This document shows, one piece after another, positions 10,100 to 19,395 of a DNA stretch of 47,729 nt. The notes beneath the pieces were generated by a model. The model searched no databases, had not been told where the DNA came from, and was given only the letters and a program-made list of their open reading frames with translations. The DNA lies in the NCBI RefSeq assembly GCF_001936595.1, contig NZ_MLBG01000020.1:1-47729 (forward strand), given 5' to 3'. Source of the DNA: Desulfovibrio sp. DV. Its GTDB lineage: Bacteria > Desulfobacterota > Desulfovibrionia > Desulfovibrionales > Desulfovibrionaceae. Both the position numbers and the translations under genes were made by a program. The stretch's first letter is position 1; every line of letters begins with the position of its first letter.

Positions 10100-12436
10100 T
10101 TAGGCCAGAGCTTTTTGCCCTCCTTTCTGTTGCTGCAGATTGTCGATAAGGACGTTGAGATTGTTCGCTAATTCTGCCAGCTCCCGGACTGCGACCGCCG
10201 ATTGGGACAGTGTGTCGGCGGCGTCAGCGGCCAGGGTGTTGATGTCGCCTACAGACTGGTTGATGGCTTCGGTAGTGGAGGATTGTTCCTCGGCAGCCGC
10301 AGCAATGGAACGGACCTGATCGCCGGCGGCGGCCACCAGCTGGACGATGCTGGCGAGCGAGGCCCCCGAACGCTCGGCCAGTCCGGTGGCATCGGCCACC
10401 CTGGCCACGGCCCGGGCCATACGGGCGGCAGTTTCGTCGGCCCCGCGCTGAATACCGGTGATGGCCTGGCCCACGTCTTTGGTGGCGTGCATGGTTTTTT
10501 CCGCGAGCTTTCTGACTTCATCGGCCACGACAGCAAAGCCGCGACCGGCCTCGCCGGCTCGGGCCGCCTCAATGGCAGCATTTAAGGCCAGCAGGTTGGT
10601 CTGGTCGGCGATATCGGAAATGACGCCCATAATGGTTCCGATGCCTTTGGCCCGGTCGTCGAGTTCGCCCATGGTGGCGGTCAGGGCTTGCGCTTCTTCA
10701 CGCACGGCGGCTACGGCCTGGGTGACCGAGGCAACGAGGCCGGCCCCATCCTCGGCCGTGCTCCGGGCTTTCTCAGCCAGTTGGGCGGTGCTGCCGGCGT
10801 TTCTGGCCACTTCCAGGATGGTATCGTTGAGCTGGTCCACGGCCGTGGCGGTTTCGTGGACCCGGCTGCTCTGGTCCCGGGCGCTGCCGCTGGCCTGTTC
10901 GATGCGTTCGGATAGGTCGGCAGCCCCGCGGGCCATGTTTCGGGCCACCTCGGTGGCCTGGGCGGCCAGACTGGAAATCAGGGCGTTTTGTTCCTCGATG
11001 CGGTTTTTCTGGGCAGTGATGCCGGTAAGATCGGTCCAAAAGACGAGGCAGCCCAGGAGTTCGCCGTCCATGTCGTAGAAGGGTGTGGTGTCCACGTGCA
11101 AATGGAGTTCGCGCCCTTGCCGGGTGTGGAAGTCAATGTCGAGGGACAGGCCCCGGCGCTCGCGCAGGGTCCGCTCGGACACGGTATCCCGGTCGGGATC
11201 GCCGTAAAAAAGCTGTCCCGTGATCTGGCCCTTGGCCGACTCCGGGGTGGCATCAAGGCCGAGCAGGTCGATGGCCTGCCGGTTGATCCACAGGGTACGG
11301 CGATCCGGACCGATGATGGCGCACGGGGCCGGGATACCGGCCAGGACGCCCTGGGCAAAGCCGAGCTTGTTTTTGAGCTCGGCCACCATGCGGCGTACGT
11401 TATCGGCCAGCTCAAGCAGTTCGAACCGGAAGACCCCGGCCAGGGGCGATCCCAGGTTTCCGGCGGTCACCGCCTGGGCGTAGCGACTCACTGCGGCCAT
11501 GGGGCGCAGCATGAAGGCGCGGTTGGCCAGGGTGATGCCGGTGACCGCCGCCGCCAGGCATAGTGCGCCGATGACCAGCAGCATGTTGCGCTGGGCTGTG
11601 GCCGTGGCCGTCATCTCGGATTCATAGGCCGTCATCAGCACCAGCCAGCCCGTGATGCCGACCTTGGCCAGGGCCATGATCTTGCGCTCGCCCTTCCAGT
11701 CGTAGGCGATCACGCTTTCCTTGCCGGCCAGGGCCTGTTTGACGAAGTCCTGGTCAGCGAGGTTTTTAAGCAGCATGTCCTTGTCCACGGCATGGGCGAT
11801 GACCGTTCCCCGGGCGTCGAGCATGAGCCCGTAGCCCCGGGTGCCGAACCGCAACGGATCGATAAACTGTTTGGTGAAGACGTTCCATTTGGGGCACACG
11901 GCAATGCCGCCCAGCAGCTTGCCATCGGCTCTGCGCACTGCCTTGGACACCACGAAGATGAGGATGTCGCCGGTCTTGGCGCTCATGACCTGATCACTAA
12001 AGACCATGTCCTGGCCGTTTAATACGCCCTTGACGTAGTCGCGGTCCGAGCGGTCGCCGCCGGCCATGTCCTGCATGTTGGCGTTAAATCCGGCCACCAC
12101 CTTGCCTTTGGTATCGAAGGCGAAGATGGCCCAGTAGTTTTTGTAGCTTTCGATGTAGTTGCGAAAGCGGTCCCTGGCCCGGGCCGTATCGCCGGAAAGG
12201 CCGGCCACGATGGCGTCCTGGGTGGCCAGAGCCCGGGCGACATCGGCGGCGTCTTCCAGATAGAGGCCAAGCGTGTGGCTGGTGGAGGCCGCCAGTTGGG
12301 ACAGGGCGCTCTCCTGGAGCCCGGAAGACATGGTAAACGAGGTGCGCGAAACGTAGAGAACCAGGATAACGATGGCCGTGGTCACAAAAAAGGCCACGAG
12401 CAGCGTGAGAATGGTGTTGATACTGGCCTTGCGCAT
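10100..12436 (-). CDS. Methyl-accepting chemotaxis protein 2 (dCache-HAMP-PAS-MCP)
   Basis: A 778-aa chemoreceptor with the same architecture as its neighbours: TM1 ([17 protein letters not shown]), a double-Cache periplasmic domain ([20 protein letters not shown]), TM2, HAMP, a PAS domain ([16 protein letters not shown]), and the MCP signalling helices with the conserved [19 protein letters not shown] tip. The start is placed at 12436 because GGGAGA lies 5 nt upstream; an in-frame ATG five codons earlier has no ribosome site. The C-terminus is GGQKALA. The protein is the most divergent of the four outside the tip, with changes such as [20 protein letters not shown] in the adaptation region. 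A candidate promoter lies at 12532-12560. Confidence 0.95.
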   Translation of the reverse strand: MRKASINTILTLLVAFFVTTAIVILVLYVSRTSFTMSSGLQESALSQLAASTSHTLGLYLEDAADVARALATQDAIVAGLSGDTARARDRFRNYIESYKNYWAIFAFDTKGKVVAGFNANMQDMAGGDRSDRDYVKGVLNGQDMVFSDQVMSAKTGDILIFVVSKAVRRADGKLLGGIAVCPKWNVFTKQFIDPLRFGTRGYGLMLDARGTVIAHAVDKDMLLKNLADQDFVKQALAGKESVIAYDWKGERKIMALAKVGITGWLVLMTAYESEMTATATAQRNMLLVIGALCLAAAVTGITLANRAFMLRPMAAVSRYAQAVTAGNLGSPLAGVFRFELLELADNVRRMVAELKNKLGFAQGVLAGIPAPCAIIGPDRRTLWINRQAIDLLGLDATPESAKGQITGQLFYGDPDRDTVSERTLRERRGLSLDIDFHTRQGRELHLHVDTTPFYDMDGELLGCLVFWTDLTGITAQKNRIEEQNALISSLAAQATEVARNMARGAADLSERIEQASGSARDQSSRVHETATAVDQLNDTILEVARNAGSTAQLAEKARSTAEDGAGLVASVTQAVAAVREEAQALTATMGELDDRAKGIGTIMGVISDIADQTNLLALNAAIEAARAGEAGRGFAVVADEVRKLAEKTMHATKDVGQAITGIQRGADETAARMARAVARVADATGLAERSGASLASIVQLVAAAGDQVRSIAAAAEEQSSTTEAINQSVGDINTLAADAADTLSQSAVAVRELAELANNLNVLIDNLQQQKGGQKALA

Positions 12437-12531
12437 ACAGTCTCCCTGCATTCCGGGTTGGAGGACCCTGGGCGGAGCGTGCCGACAGCGGCTGGCAAGA
12501 AAGAGAAGGATCAGCCCCGGGGGGGCAGTGT

Positions 12532-12560
12532 ATTATGTTACAAAATAACGACAAGTTTAA
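12532..12560 (-). promoter_or_regulatory. Candidate sigma-70 promoter of chemoreceptor 2
   Basis: On the minus strand TTAAAC (12560-12555) and CATAAT (12537-12532) are spaced by 17 bp in an AT-rich pocket within GC-rich DNA, about 95 bp before the ATG at 12436. The spacer contains GTTATTTTGTAAC, an inverted repeat. Confidence 0.45.
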
Positions 12561-12610
12561 CGGAAATACGAAAGGAAGGCCAATATAAAATGAAATCGTT
12601 ACCCTAAAAC

Positions 12611-12637
12611 CGGGCCGGCCAGAATCTGGCCGGCCCG
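12611..12637 (-). terminator. Terminator of chemoreceptor 3
   Basis: An 11-bp perfect stem (CGGGCCGGCCA at 12611-12621 with 12627-12637). On the minus strand it is followed by GTTTTAGG. It sits about 97 bp past the stop of the 12734-15067 gene. Confidence 0.6.
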
Positions 12638-12733
12638 TTAGCGCTGCCGTTGCGCCACGCGGGAGGGGGAAGGGGAGTGTTTCCCAAGCACGCCGAATGG
12701 GCAGGGCCTGGGGCTTTGGTTCCGAACGCCGCG

Positions 12734-15067
12734 CTAGGCGGTCAGGGCGGGCTGTCCGCTGCCGCCCTTGATGTCGGCGACCAGGCTGTTGAGTTCCTGG
12801 GCCTGGGCGGCCAACTCGGTGACGGCCTGGGCGGACTGGCCCATGGCCTGGGCCGTTTCCGAGGCGATGCGACTGATGGATTCGACAGCCCGGTTGATCT
12901 CTTCCGAGGTGGCGGACTGCTCTTCGGCAGCCGTGGCAATGGCCCGGACCTGATCGCCGGCGGTTTCGACCACGCTGACGATTTCGCCCAGGGCTGCGCC
13001 TGACCGCTCGGCCAGGGTTGTAGCCTGCTCGACGGCGGAGGCAGCCTGGTCGACCATGCCAATGGTCTCGGCGGTGCCGCGCTGGATGCCGGAAATGGCC
13101 TGCCCGACCTCCTTGGTGGCCTGCATGGTCTTTTCCGCCAGTTTTCTGACCTCATCGGCCACGACGGCAAAGCCGCGTCCGGCCTCGCCGGCCCGGGCGG
13201 CCTCGATGGCGGCATTTAAGGCCAGCAGGTTGGTCTGGTCGGCGATGTCGGAAATGACCCCCAGCACGGCACCGATGCCCTGGGCCTGATCACCCAGGCC
13301 CCGCATGGTGCCCTTGAGCTGTTCGGCGGCCTGGCGCACCTTGTCCACCGCGTCCACCACATCGACCACGAGCCCCGCCCCTTCCCGGGCCTTGTCCCGG
13401 GCCATGAGGGCATTTTGCGCGGTTTCACCTGCGTTTCTGGCCACTTCCAGGATGGTGGCGTTCATCTGTTCCACGGCCGTGACGGTTTCCTGAACGCGGT
13501 TGTTTTGCTCCTGGGCGCCCTGGTTGGCCTGCTCGATCTGGGCCGAGAGTTCCTCGGCCGCCGAAGCCATGCGGTCGGAGGTGGCCGATGCCTTGTCGGC
13601 CGTGTCGGCCATGAGCGCATTCTGGGCGGCAATGCGGGCCTGCTGGTTATGGGCCTCGGTCTGGTCGTTCCAAAAGGAGATGGAACCAAGGAGGTTGTTG
13701 TCCATGTCGAAGAAGGGGGTGGTCACGACATCGATATGGAGTTGTTTGCCCGAGGGCGTGACGAACTCGTTTTGGGCGGTCATGACGCTTTTTTGGCGCA
13801 GGGCCTTGTCCGAGCAGGTTTCCCGGTTGGCGTCTCCGAGGTAGAACAGACCGGATTTCTGGCCCTTGAAGGTCTCGGGCGGGGCGGTTTTTTCCAGCAG
13901 GTCGCAGATGGGCTGGTTGGCCCAGAGCATGGTGCAGTCCGGGCCGATGATGCCGCAAGGGGTGGGGATGCCTTGCATGACGCCCTCGGCGAAACCGAGC
14001 TTGGTCTTGAGTTCACCCACCATGCGCTCGAGGTTGCGGGCCAGTCCGGCCAGCTCGAAGCGGAAGCGGCCGGCGAGGTCTGCCTTGAGGTTGCCGTCGG
14101 CCACGGCAGCGGCATAGGTGGCGATGGCGGCCAGGGGGGTGAGCACCACGATTTTGTTGAAGATGATGATGAGGGCGGCCACGCCAAGGAGGACGACTGT
14201 TCCGAGGATGATAAGCACGTTGCGCTGGCCGGCGGCCAGGGCCGCCATTTCGGACTCCGAGGAGGTCATGCAGACGAGCCAGCCGGTCATGGGCACGTCG
14301 GACACGGCCATGTATTTCTGCTCGCCTTTGTAATCGTATTTGAGGATGCCGTTTTTGAGCGCCAAGGCCCGTTCGCTGATGGTCCGGTCGGCCGGTTGGG
14401 TCAGCAGCACGGATTTGTCCTTGGCATGGGCGATGATGCGTCCGCTGTCGTCGAGCATATAGCCGTAGCCGGTTGCGCCGAAGTGCACGGTGTCGATAAA
14501 TTTCTGGGTGAAATGCTCCCAGAGGGGGCTGACGATGACCATGCCCAGGGTTTTGCCGTTGGGACCGGTGACAGCATGGGCGGCGACGAAAATCAGGGAT
14601 CCGCTGGTTTTGGCCTTGAGGATCGTCTTGGTCACGTAGCTTTTCTGGCCGGCCATGATGGCCTTGAAATACTCCCGGTCGGCATAGGAGGTCGGCAAGG
14701 CTTCGCCGTTTTTGGTTGCGCCTGCCACAGGTTTTCCGGTGGCGTCGATGATGATGGCCGAAGCCAAATCCTCGGATTGGGTGACGACTTGTTGCAGCAT
14801 CTTGTCCGCCTGCTGCGGCGACCCGTTCAGGGCATCGGAAACGATGGGCTGGGATGCGAGGTTCTCGGTCTGATCGATGGCGTTATTGATAAACATTTCG
14901 AGGACATTGCTCATGTTCTTGGCAGTTCCCTGCAATGCTTCCTCTTTCATGCTCAAGGAGATGTCGTGGGTGGAATTGGCTGTATAGACAATGATACTCG
15001 ATATGCCGATAAACAGAGAGAGGATGACAGCCAGTGTCAGCACAGTATTAATGCCAAGATGTTTCAT
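12734..15067 (-). CDS. Methyl-accepting chemotaxis protein 3 (dCache-HAMP-PAS-MCP)
   Basis: A 777-aa receptor. TM1 is in [19 protein letters not shown] double-Cache domain ([31 protein letters not shown]), TM2 near 280-305, HAMP, PAS ([17 protein letters not shown]) and the MCP signalling domain follow. The start at 15067 is supported by GAGGG 7 nt upstream. From HAMP to the C-terminus it is almost identical to chemoreceptor 4 at the nucleotide level, while the periplasmic domains differ clearly. That is the pattern expected of duplication with sensor divergence or gene conversion. It is divergent from the gene at 15378. Confidence 0.95.
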   Translation of the reverse strand: MKHLGINTVLTLAVILSLFIGISSIIVYTANSTHDISLSMKEEALQGTAKNMSNVLEMFINNAIDQTENLASQPIVSDALNGSPQQADKMLQQVVTQSEDLASAIIIDATGKPVAGATKNGEALPTSYADREYFKAIMAGQKSYVTKTILKAKTSGSLIFVAAHAVTGPNGKTLGMVIVSPLWEHFTQKFIDTVHFGATGYGYMLDDSGRIIAHAKDKSVLLTQPADRTISERALALKNGILKYDYKGEQKYMAVSDVPMTGWLVCMTSSESEMAALAAGQRNVLIILGTVVLLGVAALIIIFNKIVVLTPLAAIATYAAAVADGNLKADLAGRFRFELAGLARNLERMVGELKTKLGFAEGVMQGIPTPCGIIGPDCTMLWANQPICDLLEKTAPPETFKGQKSGLFYLGDANRETCSDKALRQKSVMTAQNEFVTPSGKQLHIDVVTTPFFDMDNNLLGSISFWNDQTEAHNQQARIAAQNALMADTADKASATSDRMASAAEELSAQIEQANQGAQEQNNRVQETVTAVEQMNATILEVARNAGETAQNALMARDKAREGAGLVVDVVDAVDKVRQAAEQLKGTMRGLGDQAQGIGAVLGVISDIADQTNLLALNAAIEAARAGEAGRGFAVVADEVRKLAEKTMQATKEVGQAISGIQRGTAETIGMVDQAASAVEQATTLAERSGAALGEIVSVVETAGDQVRAIATAAEEQSATSEEINRAVESISRIASETAQAMGQSAQAVTELAAQAQELNSLVADIKGGSGQPALTA

Positions 15068-15377
15068 GATAGTCCCTCTTATAGGATGTAAAATAAAGGA
15101 TTGTGTTGGATACCTTCTCGCGGAGGCTGCCATGTCTGGCGATTGCTTCCGTTTTGCGAGGTCACAGATGGACAGTCAGGTCTGGAGTCGGAGTCCCAAA
15201 TACTCTTGGTCGCAGGTGCAGCATTTGGCTATCAAGTCGACCTTTGCCGTTGCTCATTGCGCCAATAGGAAAAATGGGGAAGTATTACCAGATTCCTTTT
15301 CTGGTACTATTTGACACCAAACAAATACCAGAATAAGGCGCAGAGGCGCAGAGGGAGTCTGTGAAGGAGTTTCAGCC
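15068..15377. promoter_or_regulatory. Divergent regulatory region with three TACCAGA motifs
   Basis: 310 bp between chemoreceptor 3 and the plus-strand gene at 15378. The motif TACCAGA occurs near 15286-15292, inverted (TCTGGTA) at 15300-15306, and again near 15326-15332. Together they form two nested inverted repeats, the larger spanning 15299-15333. TTGACA (15311-15316) followed after 17 bp by TAAGGC is a possible weak promoter for the plus-strand gene. The duplicated GGCGCAGA follows at about 15337. The operator role is inferred. Confidence 0.45.
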
Positions 15378-16283
15378 ATGCCACAGGGAAGGCCTCGGGC
15401 TTTGCGCCTCGAAGGGACTGGTGAAAAATTGTACATGGCGCTCAAACTCACGGGGCTGTCCTGGGGAACCCGGGAGGAGGCGGAACATTTCACCCGCAGT
15501 CGCCGCTGGCTCGATTGCGGTCTGCCCCGGAGCGTCAACACCGTGATCGAGGATATCCGCTCCGGTATTGCTGCCGAGCGTCTCGACCGATATCTGGCCT
15601 ATTTTCAGATGCCGGCCGAGTTGTTTCTCGATGCCGCCGTCGGGGCTTATTCCCCGGAATTTTCCTGCGGGGTGCTCAAAAGCCGCCATCAGGCCCGGGC
15701 GGTCAGTCCCCTGGACCCCCGCCACGACGCCGTCACTTTTGAGCATCTCAACCGGCAAAACGACGAAAAGTACCTGCACGACCTGTTGCGGATGCTCGGC
15801 GGGGTCTACGATCTGGCCGTGCGCTATGAGCATAGCGACGCCTGGTTGCTCGGGGCGGCGATCATCGGCGAACCCACTGATGGCGGTCTGCAGGCAGCCG
15901 GGGTCCTGACCGTTGGCGAAGTCTCACTCGATTTTCACGCCCGCCTGTTTCGATGGCACAACTACCTGCACGTGCACTATGCCTCCATCGACAATCAGCT
16001 GCTTGGCTACATGATGACCCCGGATCCGCTGCAATCCATCCTTATCCGCCATCGCCGCCCGTTTTACATGAAGTTAAACACCCTCTCGGGGAATCTTATC
16101 CCGGCTCCTGAGCCGGACCGTTCCGTCATTTATGCCCTGCGCCAGGAGCCAGACGGCAGCGGGAGCATGTCGGAAGTCTACAACGCCCGGCGCGATGCGG
16201 TGGCGCGCCAGCCCCTGCTTACGCCGGACCAGCCCCGTTATGCGGCCATCATGGAAATGCTGGCCCGGGAAAGGGTGTTGTGA
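15378..16283 (+). CDS. Unrecognised 301-aa protein, possible HTH-type regulator, inside the chemoreceptor cluster
   Basis: I do not recognise this protein. The start is well supported by GAAGGAG 8 nt before the ATG. Residues about 25-90 (LSWGTREEAEHF, then GLPRSVNTVIEDIRSGIAAE and LAYFQMPAELFLDAA) have the spacing and residue pattern of a divergent XRE/lambda-type helix-turn-helix. The remaining 210 residues show no membrane segment and no enzyme motif I know, but include a possible alpha/beta sensor fold (WLLGAAIIGEP...GVLTVGEVSLDFHARLF). It is the only plus-strand gene among four minus-strand receptors, with a motif-rich divergent region upstream and an 18-bp hairpin 3 bp after its stop. 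A local regulator is plausible but unproven. Confidence 0.6.
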   Translation: MPQGRPRALRLEGTGEKLYMALKLTGLSWGTREEAEHFTRSRRWLDCGLPRSVNTVIEDIRSGIAAERLDRYLAYFQMPAELFLDAAVGAYSPEFSCGVLKSRHQARAVSPLDPRHDAVTFEHLNRQNDEKYLHDLLRMLGGVYDLAVRYEHSDAWLLGAAIIGEPTDGGLQAAGVLTVGEVSLDFHARLFRWHNYLHVHYASIDNQLLGYMMTPDPLQSILIRHRRPFYMKLNTLSGNLIPAPEPDRSVIYALRQEPDGSGSMSEVYNARRDAVARQPLLTPDQPRYAAIMEMLARERVL

Positions 16284-16286
16284 ACA

Positions 16287-16327
16287 GCAAACGGCCCTTT
16301 CCGGTGCTGCCGGAAAGGGCCGTTTGC
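16287..16327. terminator. Perfect 18-bp hairpin between the convergent gene and chemoreceptor 4
   Basis: The arm at 16287-16304 is exactly complementary to 16310-16327, with loop TGCTG. It starts 3 bp after the stop of the plus-strand gene and lies 45 bp past the stop of the minus-strand receptor, so it may serve both. The outer pairs are A/T-rich, but there is no long T-run beyond the stem. Confidence 0.75.
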
Positions 16328-16372
16328 CTGGGAGCGCTTCCGAAAACTGACGAGCGCAGGACCGGGATGTGT

Positions 16373-18706
16373 CTAGGCGGTCAGGGCGGCCTGTCCGCTG
16401 CCGCCCTTGATGTCGGCGACCAGGCTGTTGAGTTCGTGGGCCTGGGCGGCCAGCTCGGTGACGGCCTGGGCGGACTGGCCCATGGCCTGGGCCGTTTCCG
16501 AGGCGATGCGGCTGATGGATTCCACGGCCCGGTTGATCTCTTCCGAGGTGGCGGACTGCTCTTCGGCGGCCGTGGCAATGGCCCGGACCTGGTCGCCGGC
16601 GGTTTCGACCACGCTGACGATTTCGCCCAGGGCCGCGCCCGACCGTTCGGCCAGGGTTGTAGCCTGCTCCACGGCGGAGGCGGCCTGATCGACCATGCCA
16701 ATGGTATCGGTTGTGCCGCGCTGGATGCCGGAAATGGCCTGTCCGACCTCCTTGGTGGCCTGCATGGTCTTTTCCGCGAGTTTTCTGACCTCATCGGCCA
16801 CGACGGCAAAGCCGCGTCCGGCCTCGCCGGCCCGGGCGGCCTCGATGGCAGCATTTAAGGCCAACAGGTTGGTCTGGTCGGCGATGTCGGAAATGACCCC
16901 CAAAACGGTGCCGATGCCCTGGGCCTGATCGCCCAGGCCACGCATGGTGTCCTTGAGGCGCTCGGCGGCCTGGCGCACCTTGTCCACCGCATCCATCACA
17001 TCGACCACGAGCCCCGCCCCTTCCCGGGCCTTGTCCCGGGCCATGGCCGCGTTCTCGGCGGTTTCCCCGGCGTTTCTGGCCACTTCCAGGATGGTGGCGT
17101 TCATCTGCTCCACGGCCGTGACGGTTTCCTGGACGCGGTCGTTTTGCTCCTGGGCGCCCTGGTTGGCCTGTTCGATCTGGGCCGAGAGTTCCTCGGCGGC
17201 CGAGGCCATGCGGTCGGAGGTGGCCGACGCCTTGTCGGCCGTGTCGGCCATCAGCGCGTTCTGGGCGCTGATGCGCCCTTGCTGGGCATGCAGTTCGGTC
17301 TGGTCGGCCCAAAAGGAGATGGAACCCAGGAGGTTGTTGTCCATGTCGAAAAAGGGCGTGGTGACAACATCGATATGGAGCTGTTTGCCCGAGGGCGTGA
17401 TGTATTCATTGTGGGCGGTCATGACGCTTCGTTGGCGCAAAGCCTTGTCCGAGCAGGTTTCGCGGTTGGCGTCTCCGAGGTAGAACAGGCCGGATTTCTG
17501 GCCCTTGAAGGTCTCGGGCGGGGCGTTTTTTTCCAGCAGGTCGCAGATGGACTGGTTGGCCCAGAGCATGGTGCAGTCCGGGCCGACGATGCCGCAGGGG
17601 GTGGGAATGCCATTCATGACGCCTTCGGCAAAGCCGAGCTTGGTCTTGAGTTCGCCCACCATGCGCTCGAGATTGTGAGCCAGGCCGGCCAGTTCGAAGC
17701 GGAAACGGCCGGCAAGCTGCGCCTTGAGGTCGCCATCGGCCACGGCAGCGGCATAGGCGGCGATGGCAGCCAGGGGGGTGAGCACCACCACCTTGTTGAA
17801 GATGATGATGAGGGCGGCCACGACAAGCAGGACTGCCGCGCCCAGGCCGATCAGCACATTGCGCTGGCCGTTGGTCGTGCTGGCAATTTCGGAGGCCGAG
17901 GCGGTCATGCACACCAGCCAGTGGACACCGGCAACCTGGGCCACGGCCATGTATTTGCCTTCGCCCTTGTAGTCGTAGCGCATGATGCCGTTTTTGAGCG
18001 CCCCGGCCCGTTCGGCGATGGTGCGGTCGGCAGGTTGCTGTAGCAGCAGGGACTTGTCCTTGGCATGGGCGATGATGCGTCCGGTGTCATCGAAAATGAA
18101 GCCGTATCCGGTCTGGCCGAAACGGATCGGGGAAATATACTGGCGGGTAAGCCGGTTCCAGTCGGTGCAAATGACCACCATGCCCCGCACCTTGGAGTCG
18201 GGGCCGTGCACGGCATGGGCCGTGATGAAATAGGTGGAGCCGGAAGCCTCGTCGTGGCGGATCGTGCTGCTGGTGTACTCGTCGTTGCCGGCCGTTATGG
18301 CCTTGAAAAAGTCCCAGTCCTTATAGGAAGCGGCCAGGGGCTTGTCGGATTTCGAGACCGAAGCCACGGCCTTGCCGTCGGTATCGACGACCAGGACGCC
18401 AAACAGGGCATTGGAATTTTTCAGGAAGCCGTCGAGCATTTTTTGGGCCCGGTCCGGCGCGCCGATGAGGGCTTCGAGAAAGATCGGAAGCGAGGCCAGG
18501 GTGTTGGCGTTATCCTTGCCGTTTTCCAGGCTGAGGCTGATCAGGTTGACCACGTCCGTGGCCGTGCGCTGGAGTTCCTCTTCCTGCAACGCTGTGGAAA
18601 TGTTGGCTGTCGAGGTCGCTGCATAGGTGATGATGGCGGCAATGCCCAGAAACAGCGAGGCAATGACGGCCAGGGTCAGGACGGCGTTGAGGCCCAGTCG
18701 GCGCAT
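16373..18706 (-). CDS. Methyl-accepting chemotaxis protein 4 (dCache-HAMP-PAS-MCP)
   Basis: A 777-aa receptor with the same domain order: TM1 ([20 protein letters not shown]), a double-Cache periplasmic domain ([30 protein letters not shown]), TM2, HAMP, PAS ([17 protein letters not shown]) and the MCP domain with the standard tip. GGGAGA lies 7 nt upstream of the ATG. The cytoplasmic half is almost the same as in chemoreceptor 3, down to shared silent positions. The Cache halves differ, so the two probably sense different or differently tuned ligands through the same output. Confidence 0.95.
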   Translation of the reverse strand: MRRLGLNAVLTLAVIASLFLGIAAIITYAATSTANISTALQEEELQRTATDVVNLISLSLENGKDNANTLASLPIFLEALIGAPDRAQKMLDGFLKNSNALFGVLVVDTDGKAVASVSKSDKPLAASYKDWDFFKAITAGNDEYTSSTIRHDEASGSTYFITAHAVHGPDSKVRGMVVICTDWNRLTRQYISPIRFGQTGYGFIFDDTGRIIAHAKDKSLLLQQPADRTIAERAGALKNGIMRYDYKGEGKYMAVAQVAGVHWLVCMTASASEIASTTNGQRNVLIGLGAAVLLVVAALIIIFNKVVVLTPLAAIAAYAAAVADGDLKAQLAGRFRFELAGLAHNLERMVGELKTKLGFAEGVMNGIPTPCGIVGPDCTMLWANQSICDLLEKNAPPETFKGQKSGLFYLGDANRETCSDKALRQRSVMTAHNEYITPSGKQLHIDVVTTPFFDMDNNLLGSISFWADQTELHAQQGRISAQNALMADTADKASATSDRMASAAEELSAQIEQANQGAQEQNDRVQETVTAVEQMNATILEVARNAGETAENAAMARDKAREGAGLVVDVMDAVDKVRQAAERLKDTMRGLGDQAQGIGTVLGVISDIADQTNLLALNAAIEAARAGEAGRGFAVVADEVRKLAEKTMQATKEVGQAISGIQRGTTDTIGMVDQAASAVEQATTLAERSGAALGEIVSVVETAGDQVRAIATAAEEQSATSEEINRAVESISRIASETAQAMGQSAQAVTELAAQAHELNSLVADIKGGSGQAALTA

Positions 18707-19191
18707 GGCAAGTCTCCCGGATGCGGTGGATGGAAAAGGGGAGGGCTGTATGGAGTCGCAGCCAGCGCCGGCGTTCCCTCAACCGGCCGTTCGGCGTGCA
18801 CTACGGTGCGTTTTGTCAATCTTGCAAAAAAGTATCTCCATTCCCCCGGATGGAAATAAGGAAAAGAAGCGGCTGAGGCCAGCGTTATTTTTTTTCTAAC
18901 AATCACGCTTCATTACTGATTTGGTGCCAGTTGCTTGGCCTGGGGTGCCTGTTGGGCGCGAAAGCAGACACGAGGGTGACATTCGGGTGGTCAAACAGGG
19001 GTGTTGCGTGATCATCGGGGCTGTTTTTTTTCGTTGCGGCAAAGACCTCGGGGGAGAGGGGGGCGGCGGCCTGCGCCACGGGCAGGGGCCGGGAGAGGGC
19101 TGTACAACGGGGCTGTGACGTCGTATTTTCATAATGGAAAATAACACCGAAACTTGCCGATGTGCCTGCAAGCGTCCATGGAGATCGTCCC
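18707..19191. other. Intergenic region upstream of chemoreceptor 4 and the 54-aa gene
   Basis: 485 bp between divergent genes, with two T-runs (near 18888 and 19023). A 7-bp inverted repeat TATTTTC/GAAAATA at 19124-19130 and 19137-19143 is separated by ATAATG, about 50 bp before the small gene. This AT-rich palindrome stands out and could be an operator. No gene is supported here. Confidence 0.4.
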
Positions 19192-19356
19192 ATGAGCAAC
19201 GGCGTCTTCCTCGTTGTGCTGATCGCCCTGGGTTTCGTCTTCCTGATCTACTTCAACCGCCGGGCCAGGAACTATCAGGAACGCCATCCGGGCGAGAAAA
19301 ATCCCGTCAACAAGTGGCTGACCGGCAAGGACGACGACAAGGATCAGGAATTGTAG
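19192..19356 (+). CDS. Small single-pass membrane protein (54 aa)
   Basis: A 54-residue protein with one membrane segment (GVFLVVLIALGFVFLIYF, residues 4-21) followed by a positively charged tail (NRRARNYQERHPGEK) and an acidic end. The start at 19192 has GGAG 8 nt upstream; an earlier in-frame ATG at 19162 lacks one. The topology suggests N-out, C-in. The function is unknown. It converges on uvrA. Confidence 0.7.
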   Translation: MSNGVFLVVLIALGFVFLIYFNRRARNYQERHPGEKNPVNKWLTGKDDDKDQEL

Positions 19357-19370
19357 CCCGGCCTCATGCC

Positions 19371-19392
19371 ATGCCCTTTTTCAAGGGGCATG
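19371..19392. terminator. Short hairpin between convergent genes
   Basis: ATGCCCTTT and AAGGGGCAT pair with one wobble around a short loop. It is placed between the stops of the 54-aa gene and uvrA and may serve both. Confidence 0.45.
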
Positions 19393-19395
19393 ACA

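Noticed and set aside
13415-15091. A long plus-strand open frame (over 500 codons) opposite chemoreceptor 3
   Set aside because: It is the antisense of a clear chemoreceptor, Gly/His/Asp-rich, with no family motif. GC-rich coding DNA often keeps the opposite strand open.
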